64,000 nucleotides of DNA, taken from positions 372,001 to 436,000 of the forward strand of contig CM000690.1 in the NCBI GenBank assembly GCA_000149225.2. Reading direction: 5' to 3'. Position 1 is the first letter of the stretch. Each line of letters opens with the position of its first letter. This document shows positions 1-10,112 of this stretch, in pieces. Under the pieces are notes generated by a model. It did no database searches, had not been told where the DNA came from, and saw only the letters and a list, made by a program, of their open reading frames with translations. Source of the stretch: Lachancea kluyveri NRRL Y-12651 (taxonomy: Eukaryota; Ascomycota; Saccharomycetes; Saccharomycetales; Saccharomycetaceae). The translations under genes were made by a program, and so were the position numbers.

Positions 1-270
1 ATGTTTGTAGAGGATTTCCCAATAGATTTAATATTAGATGTGTTGAAGGAGTTAGTTACACAGTGGCCTCTCGGGGAGTACCAAGCCAAATATGCACAGT
101 TATTGAGCACATACCAGGAGATTGATTCTGAGATCCAGCAGTTAAAATCACAGATCGAGGAGCAGGAAGTCCAGCTGCAATCAAAACAGCCAAGTTCGAC
201 TGTTGCCAAATTAATAGAAAAGGAAAAAAGGGAAATAGAAAAATTACAGATAGAGCTTTTGGAGCTTTGA
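1..270 (+). CDS. SPC34: Spc34, DASH/Dam1 complex subunit (C-terminal part, cut by window edge)
   Basis: The 89 residues match the C-terminal third of Spc34, a subunit of the DASH/Dam1 ring that couples kinetochores to spindle microtubules. S. cerevisiae Spc34 has about 295 residues and contains the same FVEDFP segment, followed by a heptad-rich helix ending in a K-E-K-(D/R)-E-I pattern; both are seen here. The ATG at position 1 is therefore an internal methionine and the gene begins left of the window. It lies upstream of, and on the same strand as, the MDV1/CAF4 gene. SPC34 and CAF4 are also neighbours on S. cerevisiae chromosome XI, which supports the call. Confidence 0.9.
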   Translation: MFVEDFPIDLILDVLKELVTQWPLGEYQAKYAQLLSTYQEIDSEIQQLKSQIEEQEVQLQSKQPSSTVAKLIEKEKREIEKLQIELLEL

Positions 271-511
271 CGAAACATACAGGAGGCAACTCTGTAGGTG
301 CTTTCTATCACTTCGATTTAGCAGTATAATTATCTCGTATATGGCGATTTTAGTTGTAATCGATAAATATCATTGGTCCAGGAAATGTTAAAAAAAAAAA
401 AAACTTTGTAATTTGTGGATGGGGAAACGAAGCGAAATTAAGAACTTCTTGAAAAGCAAAAAAAAAGTAAAGGATTATTAACACAACAGTGCTTGAGAGA
501 AGAATCAAATC

Positions 512-2821
512 ATGTCTGGCTCACCTAACGTTTCTTCTTCTGATCACTTTGCTCAATTCGGAAAGGCTCTGTCAACAACAGCATCTGCCCTGTTTGGATC
601 ACAATCTATGGAAGATACAATTCTTTCTTATAGCAGCCCGTACAAGAAGTTGCTACACCAAACGATCACAAACTCTGGGTCTGATACTGCTCTGATGAAG
701 ATGAATGGTACGGAAAGATCCTTTAAACGCAGTAAGAACTCCTCTTTTCAGGATTTGTACTCAGCAACAAATGGTAAATCATTCTTCAGCAACCGATTCA
801 GCAATTCTAAAACAAGTTTCCAAGTACTAAGTTACCTAAGTGATGACATGTTGTATGATGTGCCAACAGGTGAGAACAAGGATCCAAGAAATAAGAAATT
901 GCTAACCGAAAATGGAGAGAAGAGCAAGAAAAAGAAGAAAAGTAAACATGATAATAATGAACCATCGTTATTTCAAGGTTTTGAAGCCTCCTTGCCTGTA
1001 ATCAATGAAACTATAGATATTCAACATAGAATTATAAAAAACAAGGACATTAAATCGATAAAGGAAAATGAGGAAGAAGAGGAAGGGATCGGATCATTAC
1101 AAGCAAACAATGAAAATGTACAACAAGAAGAATTTTCCTTACCGCAAGGGGTGAAACTAGAGAAAATCAATAGCTCATATTCGGTCAACTTTTTGAAAAC
1201 TATTTCTCAGGAAATCACAAACAGCCTTGATCTCTTAGAAATCCAAAAGAACTTAGCCGCCAGTGAAATTCGAGAAATAGATTTAAAGCTAGAAAAATTG
1301 AAAATGATGCGTGAGTTGGTATTCAAAAGAGTTGCAAAAGTGGAACAAAATGAGTTGTTTTTGGAAAGGCATTTAATTAGTGTAAGGGACCGAATTGATA
1401 TGATTCAAGAGTATGGCCTAGAACAAGAAGAAGGAGAAGAAGAAGATGATGAGGAAGCTGACAAGAGCGCATATACAAAAGATCACTTATCAGCACACTC
1501 TGACGATGATCTCACGGGACAAATTGGGTTCACAACTGCGGCTACAACGCCTGTAGATTTACCCTCGTCTAATTCTACAAACTCTGATTCTACAAAAGTT
1601 GGAGACAAATACGACAACAAAGAGGAAGAAGAAGGAGAAGAGGCACCTGCATTGATGAGCAAATCAATATATCAAAAGCTACAGAAGAACCCTCCTCAAT
1701 CGCAAGCAAGCACTTTAAAGAGGCATCAACATTCGAAGAAAAAACAACAACAGCAGGAACATCCTCACTATAACCACCACAACAGACACAGAAAAACTTA
1801 CCCAACACTGCAACAGTACTACGAACCTGGTAGCAAAATATCATCTTTTGCGAAGGCTCATGAAGAAAGTATAACGTGTCTAGACTTTGACATGCCATTT
1901 GGTACCATGTGTACAGCTGGGAAGTTGGATCACACTATAAAAGTTTGGGACCTAAGTAAGCAAAAACAGACCGCCCTAATGTCCGGTCATTTGGCGACAA
2001 TAAGCTGCATGCAGATGGATCAATTCAACACCCTGATTACCGGTGGCCGTGATGCGTTACTGAAACTATGGGATGTTGACAGAGCTGTTAATTTGTTTGA
2101 TGGAGAAAACATTTCGATGGAAGACAGCAAAGAAGATGCATGCGTCTATACGTTCGATGCACATGTCGATGAGATTACTGCATTGAGCTTTAGTGGGGAT
2201 AATTTAATATCCGGATCCCAAGACAGAACTATTCGTCAATGGGATTTGAACAGCGGAAAATGTGTCCAAACAATCGATATCAATTTTGCATCAAGGGTTA
2301 ATTCTAGCACTTCAGGAACCCTTTCATCACGCAGTAGCACTTTACTGGTACCTAATGAACAGCCAGTTATTGGCGCACTGCAATGCTACGACGCTGCATT
2401 GGCTACTGGTACTAAAGACGGTTTAGTAAGACTATGGGACTTGAGATCTGGCCAGGTGGTTCGCACTTTACAAGGGCACACGGACGCAATTACCAGCTTG
2501 CAGTTTGACTCCATCAACTTAATCACAGGCTCCATAGACAGAAGCATTAGAATCTGGGATTTAAGAACAGGAACTTTGGCCGACGCATTTGCTTACGAGA
2601 ATCCAGTTTCACATTTAGAATTTGATTTAGACAAAATCGTTGTCGCAAACAATGAAAATACGGTTAAAATCTATGATAGAAAACAGGACGAGCACTGGTT
2701 TTGTGGCGGCAACAACGATGGAGAGACGAATGATTCCGAAACCGTCGAATTCGTCAAATACAAACATGGCTACATGGTTGAAGGTAATTCCAACGGTGAC
2801 GTTCATGTATGGGCTATTTAA
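512..2821 (+). CDS. MDV1/CAF4: Mdv1/Caf4 mitochondrial fission adaptor, WD40 protein
   Basis: This 769-residue protein bridges Fis1 on the mitochondrial outer membrane and the dynamin Dnm1. The N-terminal part contains the STTASALF segment typical of the family. A coiled coil lies at about residues 230-305 and is followed by a very acidic stretch. A seven-blade-type WD40 propeller fills about residues 450-769, with repeated IKVWD, LKLWD, IRQWD, VRLWD and IRIWD strands. MDV1 and CAF4 are whole-genome-duplication paralogs in S. cerevisiae. Here one gene sits next to SPC34 (the CAF4 neighbour) and CCT7 (the MDV1 neighbour), so it stands for both. A His/Gln-rich low-complexity stretch precedes the propeller. 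Confidence 0.92.
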   Translation: MSGSPNVSSSDHFAQFGKALSTTASALFGSQSMEDTILSYSSPYKKLLHQTITNSGSDTALMKMNGTERSFKRSKNSSFQDLYSATNGKSFFSNRFSNSKTSFQVLSYLSDDMLYDVPTGENKDPRNKKLLTENGEKSKKKKKSKHDNNEPSLFQGFEASLPVINETIDIQHRIIKNKDIKSIKENEEEEEGIGSLQANNENVQQEEFSLPQGVKLEKINSSYSVNFLKTISQEITNSLDLLEIQKNLAASEIREIDLKLEKLKMMRELVFKRVAKVEQNELFLERHLISVRDRIDMIQEYGLEQEEGEEEDDEEADKSAYTKDHLSAHSDDDLTGQIGFTTAATTPVDLPSSNSTNSDSTKVGDKYDNKEEEEGEEAPALMSKSIYQKLQKNPPQSQASTLKRHQHSKKKQQQQEHPHYNHHNRHRKTYPTLQQYYEPGSKISSFAKAHEESITCLDFDMPFGTMCTAGKLDHTIKVWDLSKQKQTALMSGHLATISCMQMDQFNTLITGGRDALLKLWDVDRAVNLFDGENISMEDSKEDACVYTFDAHVDEITALSFSGDNLISGSQDRTIRQWDLNSGKCVQTIDINFASRVNSSTSGTLSSRSSTLLVPNEQPVIGALQCYDAALATGTKDGLVRLWDLRSGQVVRTLQGHTDAITSLQFDSINLITGSIDRSIRIWDLRTGTLADAFAYENPVSHLEFDLDKIVVANNENTVKIYDRKQDEHWFCGGNNDGETNDSETVEFVKYKHGYMVEGNSNGDVHVWAI

Positions 2822-3040
2822 ACATTCAAATTTTAACGCATTCATGTAAATAATTAAAAAAACAACAATTTTCCATAATATGTTATCCTTCCACCGCGTA
2901 ACACCTCCGTCCGTTCATTAAAAAGGATGCCTTAGATTTCTAAAGAAAAAGTAAAAAGCCATACATAGAAGACGAATAGCTTTAAGAAGTGGCTTGAAAG
3001 CTGCAATGCTACCAACATATCTCAAAAGAAAAAAAGAAAA

Positions 3041-3163
3041 TGGTTGCTAAGAGATTCGAACTCTTGCATCTTACGATATCCGAGTGTTCACCAGTGCTTT
3101 CGAACTGGAGAAAGATCCTGAAAATCTTGAATCGGACGCCTTAGACCGCTCGGCCAAACAACC
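3041..3163 (-). tRNA. tRNA-Leu(CAA) with intron
   Basis: On the minus strand the sequence starts GGTTGTTTGGCCGAGCGGTC and ends at 3041 with the 3' acceptor strand and discriminator A. Anticodon CAA is at 3129-3127, flanked by the TCCGA/TCGGA anticodon stem. Exon 1 is 3163-3126 and exon 2 is 3084-3041, so the mature RNA is about 82 nt before CCA addition. The intron is 3125-3085 (41 nt), placed after position 37 as in the intron-bearing S. cerevisiae tL(CAA) genes. A seven-A run on the plus strand (3029-3035) gives the oligo-T Pol III terminator. Solo LTRs lie on its 5' side, as expected for Ty1-type targeting. Confidence 0.95.
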
Positions 3164-3438
3164 AATTTGATATAAGATCATGAGAATATAGGAACTTACA
3201 TTGTAATAAAAGCTCACGTGATTTAGTATAATATGAATTAGAATGCATATAATGCGTAAGCATAGGCATCAAGTGCATGAGTGAAACATGTTAGCGTAGT
3301 GTCTGTACGAAGAGTACTAAATATGCATTAGTCCCAGAAAACCATGTTCTTAGCACACTTTATGCGGTTCCTGTGGTCAAGTTTAAACAGTCCCCCCAGA
3401 CATGAAAGCTGCTTTGGATGAGGTATGCGGCTTAAGAT

Positions 3439-3771
3439 TGAGAAATAGGTGAATAGTGGGACAATTGTTGTGATCCCATTTTTAATTAAGGCTATAATAA
3501 TTGGTATATGGTTATACTAGAAGTTCTCCTCATCTTTCTAGGAATCCAGAAAAGGGAGTCGATAACTCTATATACAATTATTCATATATCCTCTTTCCTT
3601 TTATATGTTTCTGGTTCATTATCCTATTACATTATCAATCCTTGCGTTTCAGCTTCCACTAATTTAGATGACTGTTTCTCATTCTTTATGTCACCTTATA
3701 ACACCGTGTATGATAATATACTAGTAACACGAATACTAGTCGATGGTCGATAGTTGTATTTCGTTCCAACA
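3439..3771 (-). mobile_element. Solo LTR, Ty1/Ty2 (Pseudoviridae) family, copy A
   Basis: This is a 333-bp TG...CA-bounded LTR, read on the minus strand from 3771 to 3439. It closely resembles the delta LTR of S. cerevisiae Ty1/Ty2, sharing the starting TGTTGGAA and long internal blocks. It is flanked by a perfect 5-bp target-site duplication (AAGAT at 3434-3438 and 3772-3776), so it came from one integration followed by LTR-LTR recombination. No internal domain remains. It lies about 275 bp upstream of tRNA-Leu. By eye it is roughly 95% like the other two copies, which suggests fairly recent origin. Confidence 0.9.
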
Positions 3772-4143
3772 AAGATCGATACGCACATATATCTAATCTT
3801 TAACCATATCCGTTATTATTAGCGCTGGTGTATAAGAATACTTGGGCTCAACTACCGCAGCTACTAAAAACGCTAACTATCTGCGAGCTCGCACTACTTT
3901 TCAAATTTAAACTGGGCGGTGTTGGCCCTTTAGATTTTGAGTTTAATCTGGACAGAATAGTATGGCGTAAATCTAAAAGGACTATGTCTTTTTTCGTTTA
4001 TTAACTGGACTCTTTTAACACTACGCGATATTCTTTGACATTTGCGTAGCAGTTCAAATTGCCAACACCACGGAACATACTGGACAAATATCTGTACCGA
4101 CGATAGCACCTACCCACTATCTTGCTCCAGATATGAATAATTT
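3772..4143. other. 372-bp spacer between two inverted LTRs
   Basis: No coding or RNA gene is recognised here. The stretch contains nested imperfect inverted repeats. GGTGTTGGC near 3917 pairs with GCCAACACC near 4061. Inside that, a CCTTTAGATTT-type arm near 3925 pairs with AAATCTAAAAGG near 3968. It may be pre-insertion tRNA-flanking DNA or an older decayed insertion. Confidence 0.5.
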
Positions 4144-4474
4144 TGTTGGAACGAAATACAATTATCGACCATCGACTAGTATTCGTGTTACTAGTATATT
4201 ATCATACACGGTGTTATAAGGTGACATAAAGAATGAGAAACAGTCATCTAAATTAGTGGAAGCTGAAACGCAAGGATTGATAATGTAATAGGATAATGAA
4301 CCAAAACATATAAAAGGAAAGAGAATGTATGAATAATTTTATATAGAGTTATCGACTCCTTTTCTGGATTCCTAGAAAGACGAGGAGAACTTCTAGTATA
4401 ACCATATACCAATTATTATAGCCTTAACCAAAAATGGAATCTCAACAATTGTCCCAATATTCACGTATTTCTCA
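4144..4474 (+). mobile_element. Solo LTR, Ty1/Ty2 (Pseudoviridae) family, copy B
   Basis: This 331-bp LTR of the same family as copy A lies in opposite orientation, so the pair is arranged 5' end to 5' end around a 372-bp spacer. It is flanked by a perfect 5-bp target-site duplication (AATTT at 4139-4143 and 4475-4479). As in Ty1 and Ty2, the last stretch of the LTR includes the beginning of the gag reading frame. There is no internal domain. It lies about 980 bp upstream of tRNA-Leu and about 240 bp before CCT7. Confidence 0.9.
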
Positions 4475-4715
4475 AATTTAAAAGCGACTCAACACAGCGT
4501 CGTATCTGTTTTACCTTTACACAGATATTATTCATGCTGCATCTGCTACGCTACGTTGAATAATCGTAACATATGATAGTTTATGCGAAAAATCAAGAGT
4601 TGCTTGAGTGGCAAAAAAAAAAGCTTCGACGTTGGAAGAACCATCTTCTGATCTAACTGCACCAATACTGGCACTAATTCCCTCTCAATTCCAAGTTCTT
4701 TAACCTGATATCATA

Positions 4716-6374
4716 ATGAATTTTGGTAACCAAACTCCTACTATTGTCGTGTTGAAGGAAGGTACCGATGCTTCCCAGGGTAAAGGTCAAATTATTTCCA
4801 ATATCAATGCCTGTCTGGCCATTCAAGACACCTTGAAGCCGACTCTAGGTCCACTGGGTTCTGATATTTTGATCGTGTCTTCCAACGGTAAAACTACTAT
4901 CTCGAATGATGGTGCAACTATCTTAAAACTGCTAGATGTGGTTCACCCAGCGGCTAAAACTTTAGTGGACATTTCCAGAGCCCAGGATGCTGAGGTTGGT
5001 GATGGTACTACAAGTGTTACCATCTTAGCTGGCGAATTGATGAAAGAAGCTAAACCATTTTTAGAAGAAGGCATTTCTTCCCATGTTATCATGAAGGGTT
5101 ACAGAAAGGCTGTTAGCTTGGCTGTTGCTAAAATCAAGGAAATCGCTGTCGATATATCGAATGAAAAAAATGGCAGGGAACTACTAGAACGCTGTGCGAG
5201 AACTGCGATGTCTTCTAAGTTGATCCACAACAATGCTGATTTTTTCATCAAGATGTGTGTCGATGCCGTTCTTTCATTAGATCAGGAAGATTTGGACGAT
5301 AAATTGATTGGTATTAAAAAAATTCCTGGTGGTGGTATGGAGGAATCCATTTTTGTTAACGGTGTTGCATTCCAAAAGACTTTTTCTTACGCAGGCTTCG
5401 AACAACAACCAAAGAGATTCAACGACCCAAAGATTTTAAGTTTGAACGTCGAGTTGGAATTGAAAGCTGAAAAGGACAACGCTGAAGTCCGTGTTGAGCA
5501 TGTCGAAGACTATCAGGCCATTGTGGATGCTGAGTGGCAAATAATTTTAGACAAGTTAAATCAAATTGAGGAAACCGGTGCAAACATCGTCTTGTCTAAA
5601 TTGCCTATCGGTGATCTGGCAACCCAGTACTTTGCCGACAGAAATATTTTCTGCGCTGGTAGAGTCTCCGGTGAAGATATGGACCGTGTCATTAAAGCAG
5701 TTGGTGGTTCCATTCAATCTACTACTACCGATATCAAGTCTGAACACTTGGGTACTTGCGCTCTGTTTGAAGAAGTTCAAATAGGTTCTGAGCGTTACAA
5801 CTTGTTTCAAGGTTGCCCAGAGGCTAAGACCTGTACTCTTCTATTGAGAGGTGGTGCTGAGCAAGTTATCGCCGAAGTAGAAAGATCTTTACACGATGCC
5901 ATAATGATTGTAAAGAGAGCTGTACAAAATAAACTAGTCGTTGCCGGTGGAGGTGCTATAGAGATGGAGATATCCAAATATTTAAGAGACTACTCCAAGA
6001 CAATTGCAGGAAAGCAGCAACTAATTATAAATGCATTTGCCAAGGCTTTAGAGGTTATTCCAAGACAATTATGTGAAAATGCCGGATTTGATGCGACAGA
6101 GGTTTTGAATAAATTGAGAATGGCTCACAGTAAAGGAGAGAAATGGTTTGGTGTTGACTTTGAAACAGAAAATATTGGCAACAACTTTTCTAAGTTTGTC
6201 TGGGAGCCTGCACTAGTGAAAATCAATGCATTAGGCAGTGCTACTGAGGCTGCAAACTTAATTTTGTCGGTCGATGAAACCATTAAAAATCAAGAGAGCC
6301 AACCTGCTAACGCTGGTATGATGCCTCCACAAGGTGCTGGCGGTGCTAGGGGCAGAGGTGTCCCTATGCACTAA
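4716..6374 (+). CDS. CCT7: CCT7, eta subunit of the cytosolic chaperonin TRiC/CCT
   Basis: This 552-residue group II chaperonin subunit (S. cerevisiae 550) is one of eight that form the double-ring folding chamber for actin, tubulin and WD40 proteins. The N-terminus through the [31 protein letters not shown] and GDGTTS (residues 95-100, nucleotide-binding) motifs is nearly identical to Cct7. The C-terminus ends in a Gly/Arg-rich [10 protein letters not shown] tail typical of the eta subunit. The start is fixed by the conserved [16 protein letters not shown]-terminus. In S. cerevisiae it follows MDV1, the same neighbour as here once the tRNA/LTR patch is skipped. Confidence 0.98.
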   Translation: MNFGNQTPTIVVLKEGTDASQGKGQIISNINACLAIQDTLKPTLGPLGSDILIVSSNGKTTISNDGATILKLLDVVHPAAKTLVDISRAQDAEVGDGTTSVTILAGELMKEAKPFLEEGISSHVIMKGYRKAVSLAVAKIKEIAVDISNEKNGRELLERCARTAMSSKLIHNNADFFIKMCVDAVLSLDQEDLDDKLIGIKKIPGGGMEESIFVNGVAFQKTFSYAGFEQQPKRFNDPKILSLNVELELKAEKDNAEVRVEHVEDYQAIVDAEWQIILDKLNQIEETGANIVLSKLPIGDLATQYFADRNIFCAGRVSGEDMDRVIKAVGGSIQSTTTDIKSEHLGTCALFEEVQIGSERYNLFQGCPEAKTCTLLLRGGAEQVIAEVERSLHDAIMIVKRAVQNKLVVAGGGAIEMEISKYLRDYSKTIAGKQQLIINAFAKALEVIPRQLCENAGFDATEVLNKLRMAHSKGEKWFGVDFETENIGNNFSKFVWEPALVKINALGSATEAANLILSVDETIKNQESQPANAGMMPPQGAGGARGRGVPMH

Positions 6375-6517
6375 AAAACATGTGATATATCCCCTCATCC
6401 ACGTTCTACTTTGTATAATTTAACATGTAGATAAAGCAATATAATATAAGTTTTCCGAAGAAAAAAAAGGGAGAAAAAACCATTCTAAATTTGTTGTACA
6501 GATACAAATGGCGTATT

Positions 6518-7138
6518 CTAACCACGAAGGGACCTTAATCTCTCTGCCAACTTATCTTCTTTTTCTTCGTTAGGATCCAATGAAACAGCATTTTTGCCCA
6601 CCTCAGGCAAATCTTTCAAGGTGGCACTCTGTTTTAATTCTAGCCCGTTTTCATCGGCAACTTTGTTTAACAGTTCGTCAACTTTGTCGCCATCTACAAC
6701 AACGGCATCAGTATTAGTACCCATATCTTCGTAAACATTGACACTAGCATCCAAATCTTCAAACTGTTGTTCAAACTTGTCCATAATCATAGTAATCTGT
6801 TCCAAATTCATGCTTTGCAAGGCTCTGTCCATACCACGGCATACTTGAGCCATGCTACCAGAAACTTGCCTCATTGTCACTGCAGTTTGTACCCTCGATG
6901 CGACGGAGTCCACTCTAGAAGCTAGTTTTAAAAGTTGCAAACGCTCATTCCTCTTCCTTATGGCGTTAAAAGCATATAGACGTGCGATTTCTTCACTTTC
7001 ATTTAGGGCTTTTTTCAACTTGTTGGTTTCTTGCTTTTCCTCCTTTGCAGCCTTTTGAGACTGCTTGTTCAACTGCTTGGAAGTAAATTTCAGTTGAAAT
7101 AGTGTGTTTTCTAGCCCAGCTGCTGGATTACGAGACAT
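6518..7138 (-). CDS. DID2: Did2, ESCRT-III-associated CHMP1 family protein
   Basis: This is a 206-residue protein (S. cerevisiae 204) of the Snf7/CHMP fold that recruits the AAA ATPase Vps4 to endosomal ESCRT-III and regulates its disassembly. The N-terminal helical, basic region (about residues 1-110) and acidic C-terminal half are as expected. The last residues, with a DKLAERLRSLRG pattern, form a MIM1-type motif for the Vps4 MIT domain. The gene converges with CCT7 with a 143-bp gap. In S. cerevisiae DID2 lies beside DAL80 on chromosome XI, and here it lies beside the GZF3/DAL80 gene. Confidence 0.96.
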   Translation of the reverse strand: MSRNPAAGLENTLFQLKFTSKQLNKQSQKAAKEEKQETNKLKKALNESEEIARLYAFNAIRKRNERLQLLKLASRVDSVASRVQTAVTMRQVSGSMAQVCRGMDRALQSMNLEQITMIMDKFEQQFEDLDASVNVYEDMGTNTDAVVVDGDKVDELLNKVADENGLELKQSATLKDLPEVGKNAVSLDPNEEKEDKLAERLRSLRG

Positions 7139-7799
7139 GGTTTCTTATATAGGCAGTTCCTTGGCCTTGTGCGTTTTCTTTACCTCTTGCATCTCCAGAT
7201 TCCTCTTCCAAAGGATGTAAATTTGAACGTTGTTCCATGACCAAGAAGATCTTTCGTACACAATTATATATACTTGAATTTGATGCTGATTACGATTGGT
7301 ATACGGAATTCACTATCAATTAACCTTAGTCCCACCTTATCTCATGCATCATTCGTTTAAAGGACATATCCAACTTATATATATGATATGAAAGAGTCAC
7401 GAAAAAAAAAATCTTGAGAACCAGAATAAATAATGCAACAAAAAGAAGGGAAACAAACGGCGCTGTATGCCACGTATGTCAACTGACTGGCACGGGCAAA
7501 GCATCTTCAGCATCAATTTTTTTACAAGTGTGAACTCGCTAGGCTGGCTTGATACCTCTTTTAATATTTGATAATTACATGCATTCCACTTATTTTTCTT
7601 TTTACTTTTTTCTTCTTTTCATGCTTTTTCTGCTCTCTTAAAAAGTTTTTCTTTTAGATTTTCTATATTTACTGCTTTCAAATATCTCTTTTTGTTCGAT
7701 ACGTTTGGTGTTGATAGCTCCCTCAAGTTGTCCTTCGAGAAGGTATGCTACAGTTACTCGTTTCCCCCTTTTCTGTTACGTAAACCTCTATTCATCAAT
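7139..7799. other. Intergenic: DID2 promoter and GATA-factor 3' region
   Basis: A 661-bp stretch between two minus-strand genes. It holds pyrimidine-rich runs on the plus strand near 7590-7690 and no recognisable RNA gene. I see no strong regulatory site. Confidence 0.4.
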
Positions 7800-8978
7800 T
7801 CATACCCTTTTCGACTCGCCTTCTAGTATTTTACACTTTGCATCTAGTTCAAAAATATGCCTTTTGTATAGGTCTACTACTAGCTCCAACTCACTTATTC
7901 TCGTTTTCAGCCGGATCGTTTCCTCCTGATTTTGCAAAACCAATGCAAGTGGAGGCTGGTTTTCTTGTGTCATCATATTCCCATTTGTCTGTAGACCATA
8001 GTTTTGATTATTGTTCAATGGGGTGTTGCTGTTATTTAAGTAGGAGTTTCCGGGCTGATTACTGCTTGTGCTTGTGGAGCTCAAATTTCCCTCAATGGAT
8101 CTTTGCAGATCCATGGGCGGAGGGGAATTGGAGTAATGAGAAGCCTGTCTCGAATCTGGCTTACTGCTATTATTCACAGCGCTCCGAGCCCCAGAATTAT
8201 AGCCCTGTGACAGAACCGGCGCAATGGTTGGAGATTGTGCGGTATTTAAACTTGGTAGCACCTGTGTGTGTACGGGAGGAGATGCCATTGCAGAGATTGG
8301 TTGCCTTTCAGTTTTTGCGCCGTTGGAATTGTTTAGAATTTCGTTAATGGAGGCTATATGGGAGAACTGTTTACTCATTGGGGTTGCCGTCTGTACAACC
8401 GACGCTGAGGTCAGAGAGGGCGTGGTTTTCTGTTCTACTCCTGGTATACTACCATTACCCAGCAGCATCGAAAGATGAGGCAATGCAACGTTATTAGGAG
8501 GAGGGCTATTAGGAGGGTTGTTTACCACGACGCTACCATTTCCGGAAACGGCTGGCATAACATTATGGTATGAACTGGTAGGTAGAGCGTTAGCAACCTT
8601 TCCATTATGCATCAGGTGTTCCAAAGTTTCGGCAGCATGTAGCTCCTTCGGATCCTGCATCTTGCGCTTTTTAATGCTCCCATTGGGATCTTTCCTTTTT
8701 TTATCACCAGGGCTATCACCATGTGTACTCTTCCTGTTTCTTGGCTTGATCACATCCGTTTTCAAGCTGATGGGCCTTGACCTACCATGCAACTTCAAGA
8801 ATAGACCGCAAGCATTGCACAACACTGCTCCATGCTCATCACGCCTCCATAACGGGGTTGTTGATGTGTGACAATTTTTACAAGTGGGCGTGTTCCCAGA
8901 AGAAGCATTACTATTTGTTGTTGAACTAGGAGGACTAGCAATTGTGGCTGTAACCACTGGGTTGTTTGGAGTGACCAT
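7800..8978 (-). CDS. GZF3: GATA-type zinc-finger repressor, single ortholog of Gzf3/Dal80
   Basis: This 392-residue nitrogen-regulation factor binds GATAAG elements and competes with Gln3 and Gat1. A single CX2CX17CX2C GATA finger has cysteines at residues 33, 36, 54 and 57, with [20 protein letters not shown], followed by the family's [11 protein letters not shown] basic tail. A C-terminal leucine-zipper-like helix (about residues 350-388, [20 protein letters not shown]) is the dimerisation region shared by Gzf3 and Dal80. The middle is Ser/Asn/Pro-rich and includes the PHLSMLLG segment seen in Gzf3. GZF3 and DAL80 are duplication paralogs, and this gene represents both. GATA sites in the upstream region suggest auto-regulation. 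Confidence 0.93.
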   Translation of the reverse strand: MVTPNNPVVTATIASPPSSTTNSNASSGNTPTCKNCHTSTTPLWRRDEHGAVLCNACGLFLKLHGRSRPISLKTDVIKPRNRKSTHGDSPGDKKRKDPNGSIKKRKMQDPKELHAAETLEHLMHNGKVANALPTSSYHNVMPAVSGNGSVVVNNPPNSPPPNNVALPHLSMLLGNGSIPGVEQKTTPSLTSASVVQTATPMSKQFSHIASINEILNNSNGAKTERQPISAMASPPVHTQVLPSLNTAQSPTIAPVLSQGYNSGARSAVNNSSKPDSRQASHYSNSPPPMDLQRSIEGNLSSTSTSSNQPGNSYLNNSNTPLNNNQNYGLQTNGNMMTQENQPPLALVLQNQEETIRLKTRISELELVVDLYKRHIFELDAKCKILEGESKRV

Positions 8979-10112
8979 TTTTTTTTACTTTTATTTTTTT
9001 TGAAGTCTGTGTTTCCCTCAAGAGTGAGTGTTTGTTGAGATGAGGTGGTCTTCGTCGAAAAATTTTTCTCTACGCAAGTTGGTGGGAAAAATATTGGCAA
9101 ACTAGCCCAAGCAATATTTTATACAGCGACAGTCAATCGTAGATAGTCCTTCAAGCGTATGGCTAAACCTATGTCTGGAAAGCACAATAACAACAAAAAA
9201 AGTCTTTTGGGCAGGAAAACGTGGTTAATCTCCGTAGCACCGTGTAGAGCCTGTCGATGTAGTTGATAACAGCGATAAAAAAAGAACTAACAAGATAAGA
9301 GGTCACCATCATGGTCTCGCGCTGCAGAAAATCCTTTACCACGACGACCCAGCATTCCAACGATTGCCACCACTATTGCCAGGTAATTTGCCGGGTCATG
9401 CAATTCCCGGTTTCTACTAGCAAAGTTCTGCGGATGTTTCTATCTAATCGATTAGATTGTAACTTATCTTATCGAGTTGAAATACGTGATAAGCACCGTG
9501 AAAAATTTTCACCATCCTATAATTATTAAGAAAACAGACGTATGCACCCGCTTGATATACTAAATCGCTTAAATATTATCAGAGCAAAAACTATCTATAC
9601 ATTCTGTATCCGTGAAACAGACTCTTGCCTTGGTGATTTTCATGTTACAAGGGCATAAGTAATGTGACTTTCTCGCTGGTGTCTCGGCAGACACGCTTGC
9701 CGCAATGCCAAGGGCATGAAAAAAACAAGAAAAAGAGTTTAGAAGCTGCTCGAATTTTATTTCCCGCAAAGTAAGAAGAGTCTCAATGGTATGAACGGAT
9801 GCATTCAAAAGCTGCATGTCATCTTGCATCTCTCACTTCTAGCTTCTTGTACTTTGTCTCGCAGCAGCACCTCTCTGCAAGTTTCCATCTTATTTATGTT
9901 TTTTTTCTTAGTAAGCAGTTTCCTAAGGAATCACCACAGTGTATGCGAGCATAATCCGCATGGACACTGATAATGAACGATGAAACTTCCGTTGTACGAG
10001 ACGAAGACGGATGCAAGCCAAGTATATAAACATCCAGCGCTGCTGTCCTCATGCTCGGCAAAAAAAAAGCCTTTGCTAGTTTCAACAGTTTGCCAAGCGA
10101 GTGGAACAAACG
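8979..10112. promoter_or_regulatory. Divergent GZF3/dioxygenase intergenic region with clustered GATA sites
   Basis: This 1.1-kb region separates the GATA repressor from the plus-strand dioxygenase-like gene. GATA-core hexamers are seen at 9265 (GATAAC), 9274 (GATAAA), 9294 (GATAAG), 9463 and 9468 (overlapping CTTATC) and 9488 (GATAAG). Paired GATAAG sites are what Gln3, Gat1, Dal80 and Gzf3 bind, so nitrogen-responsive control of one or both genes is inferred. No RNA gene is recognised. Confidence 0.6.

Noticed and set aside
3508-3753. Open frame of 81 codons on the plus strand, with a near copy of 101 codons at 51222-51527
   Set aside because: Both lie antisense inside the solo LTRs and are explained by LTR sequence similarity, not by a gene.
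9569-9829. Possible 86-residue minus-strand protein in the GZF3 upstream region
   Set aside because: No family resemblance and it sits in a regulatory gap.
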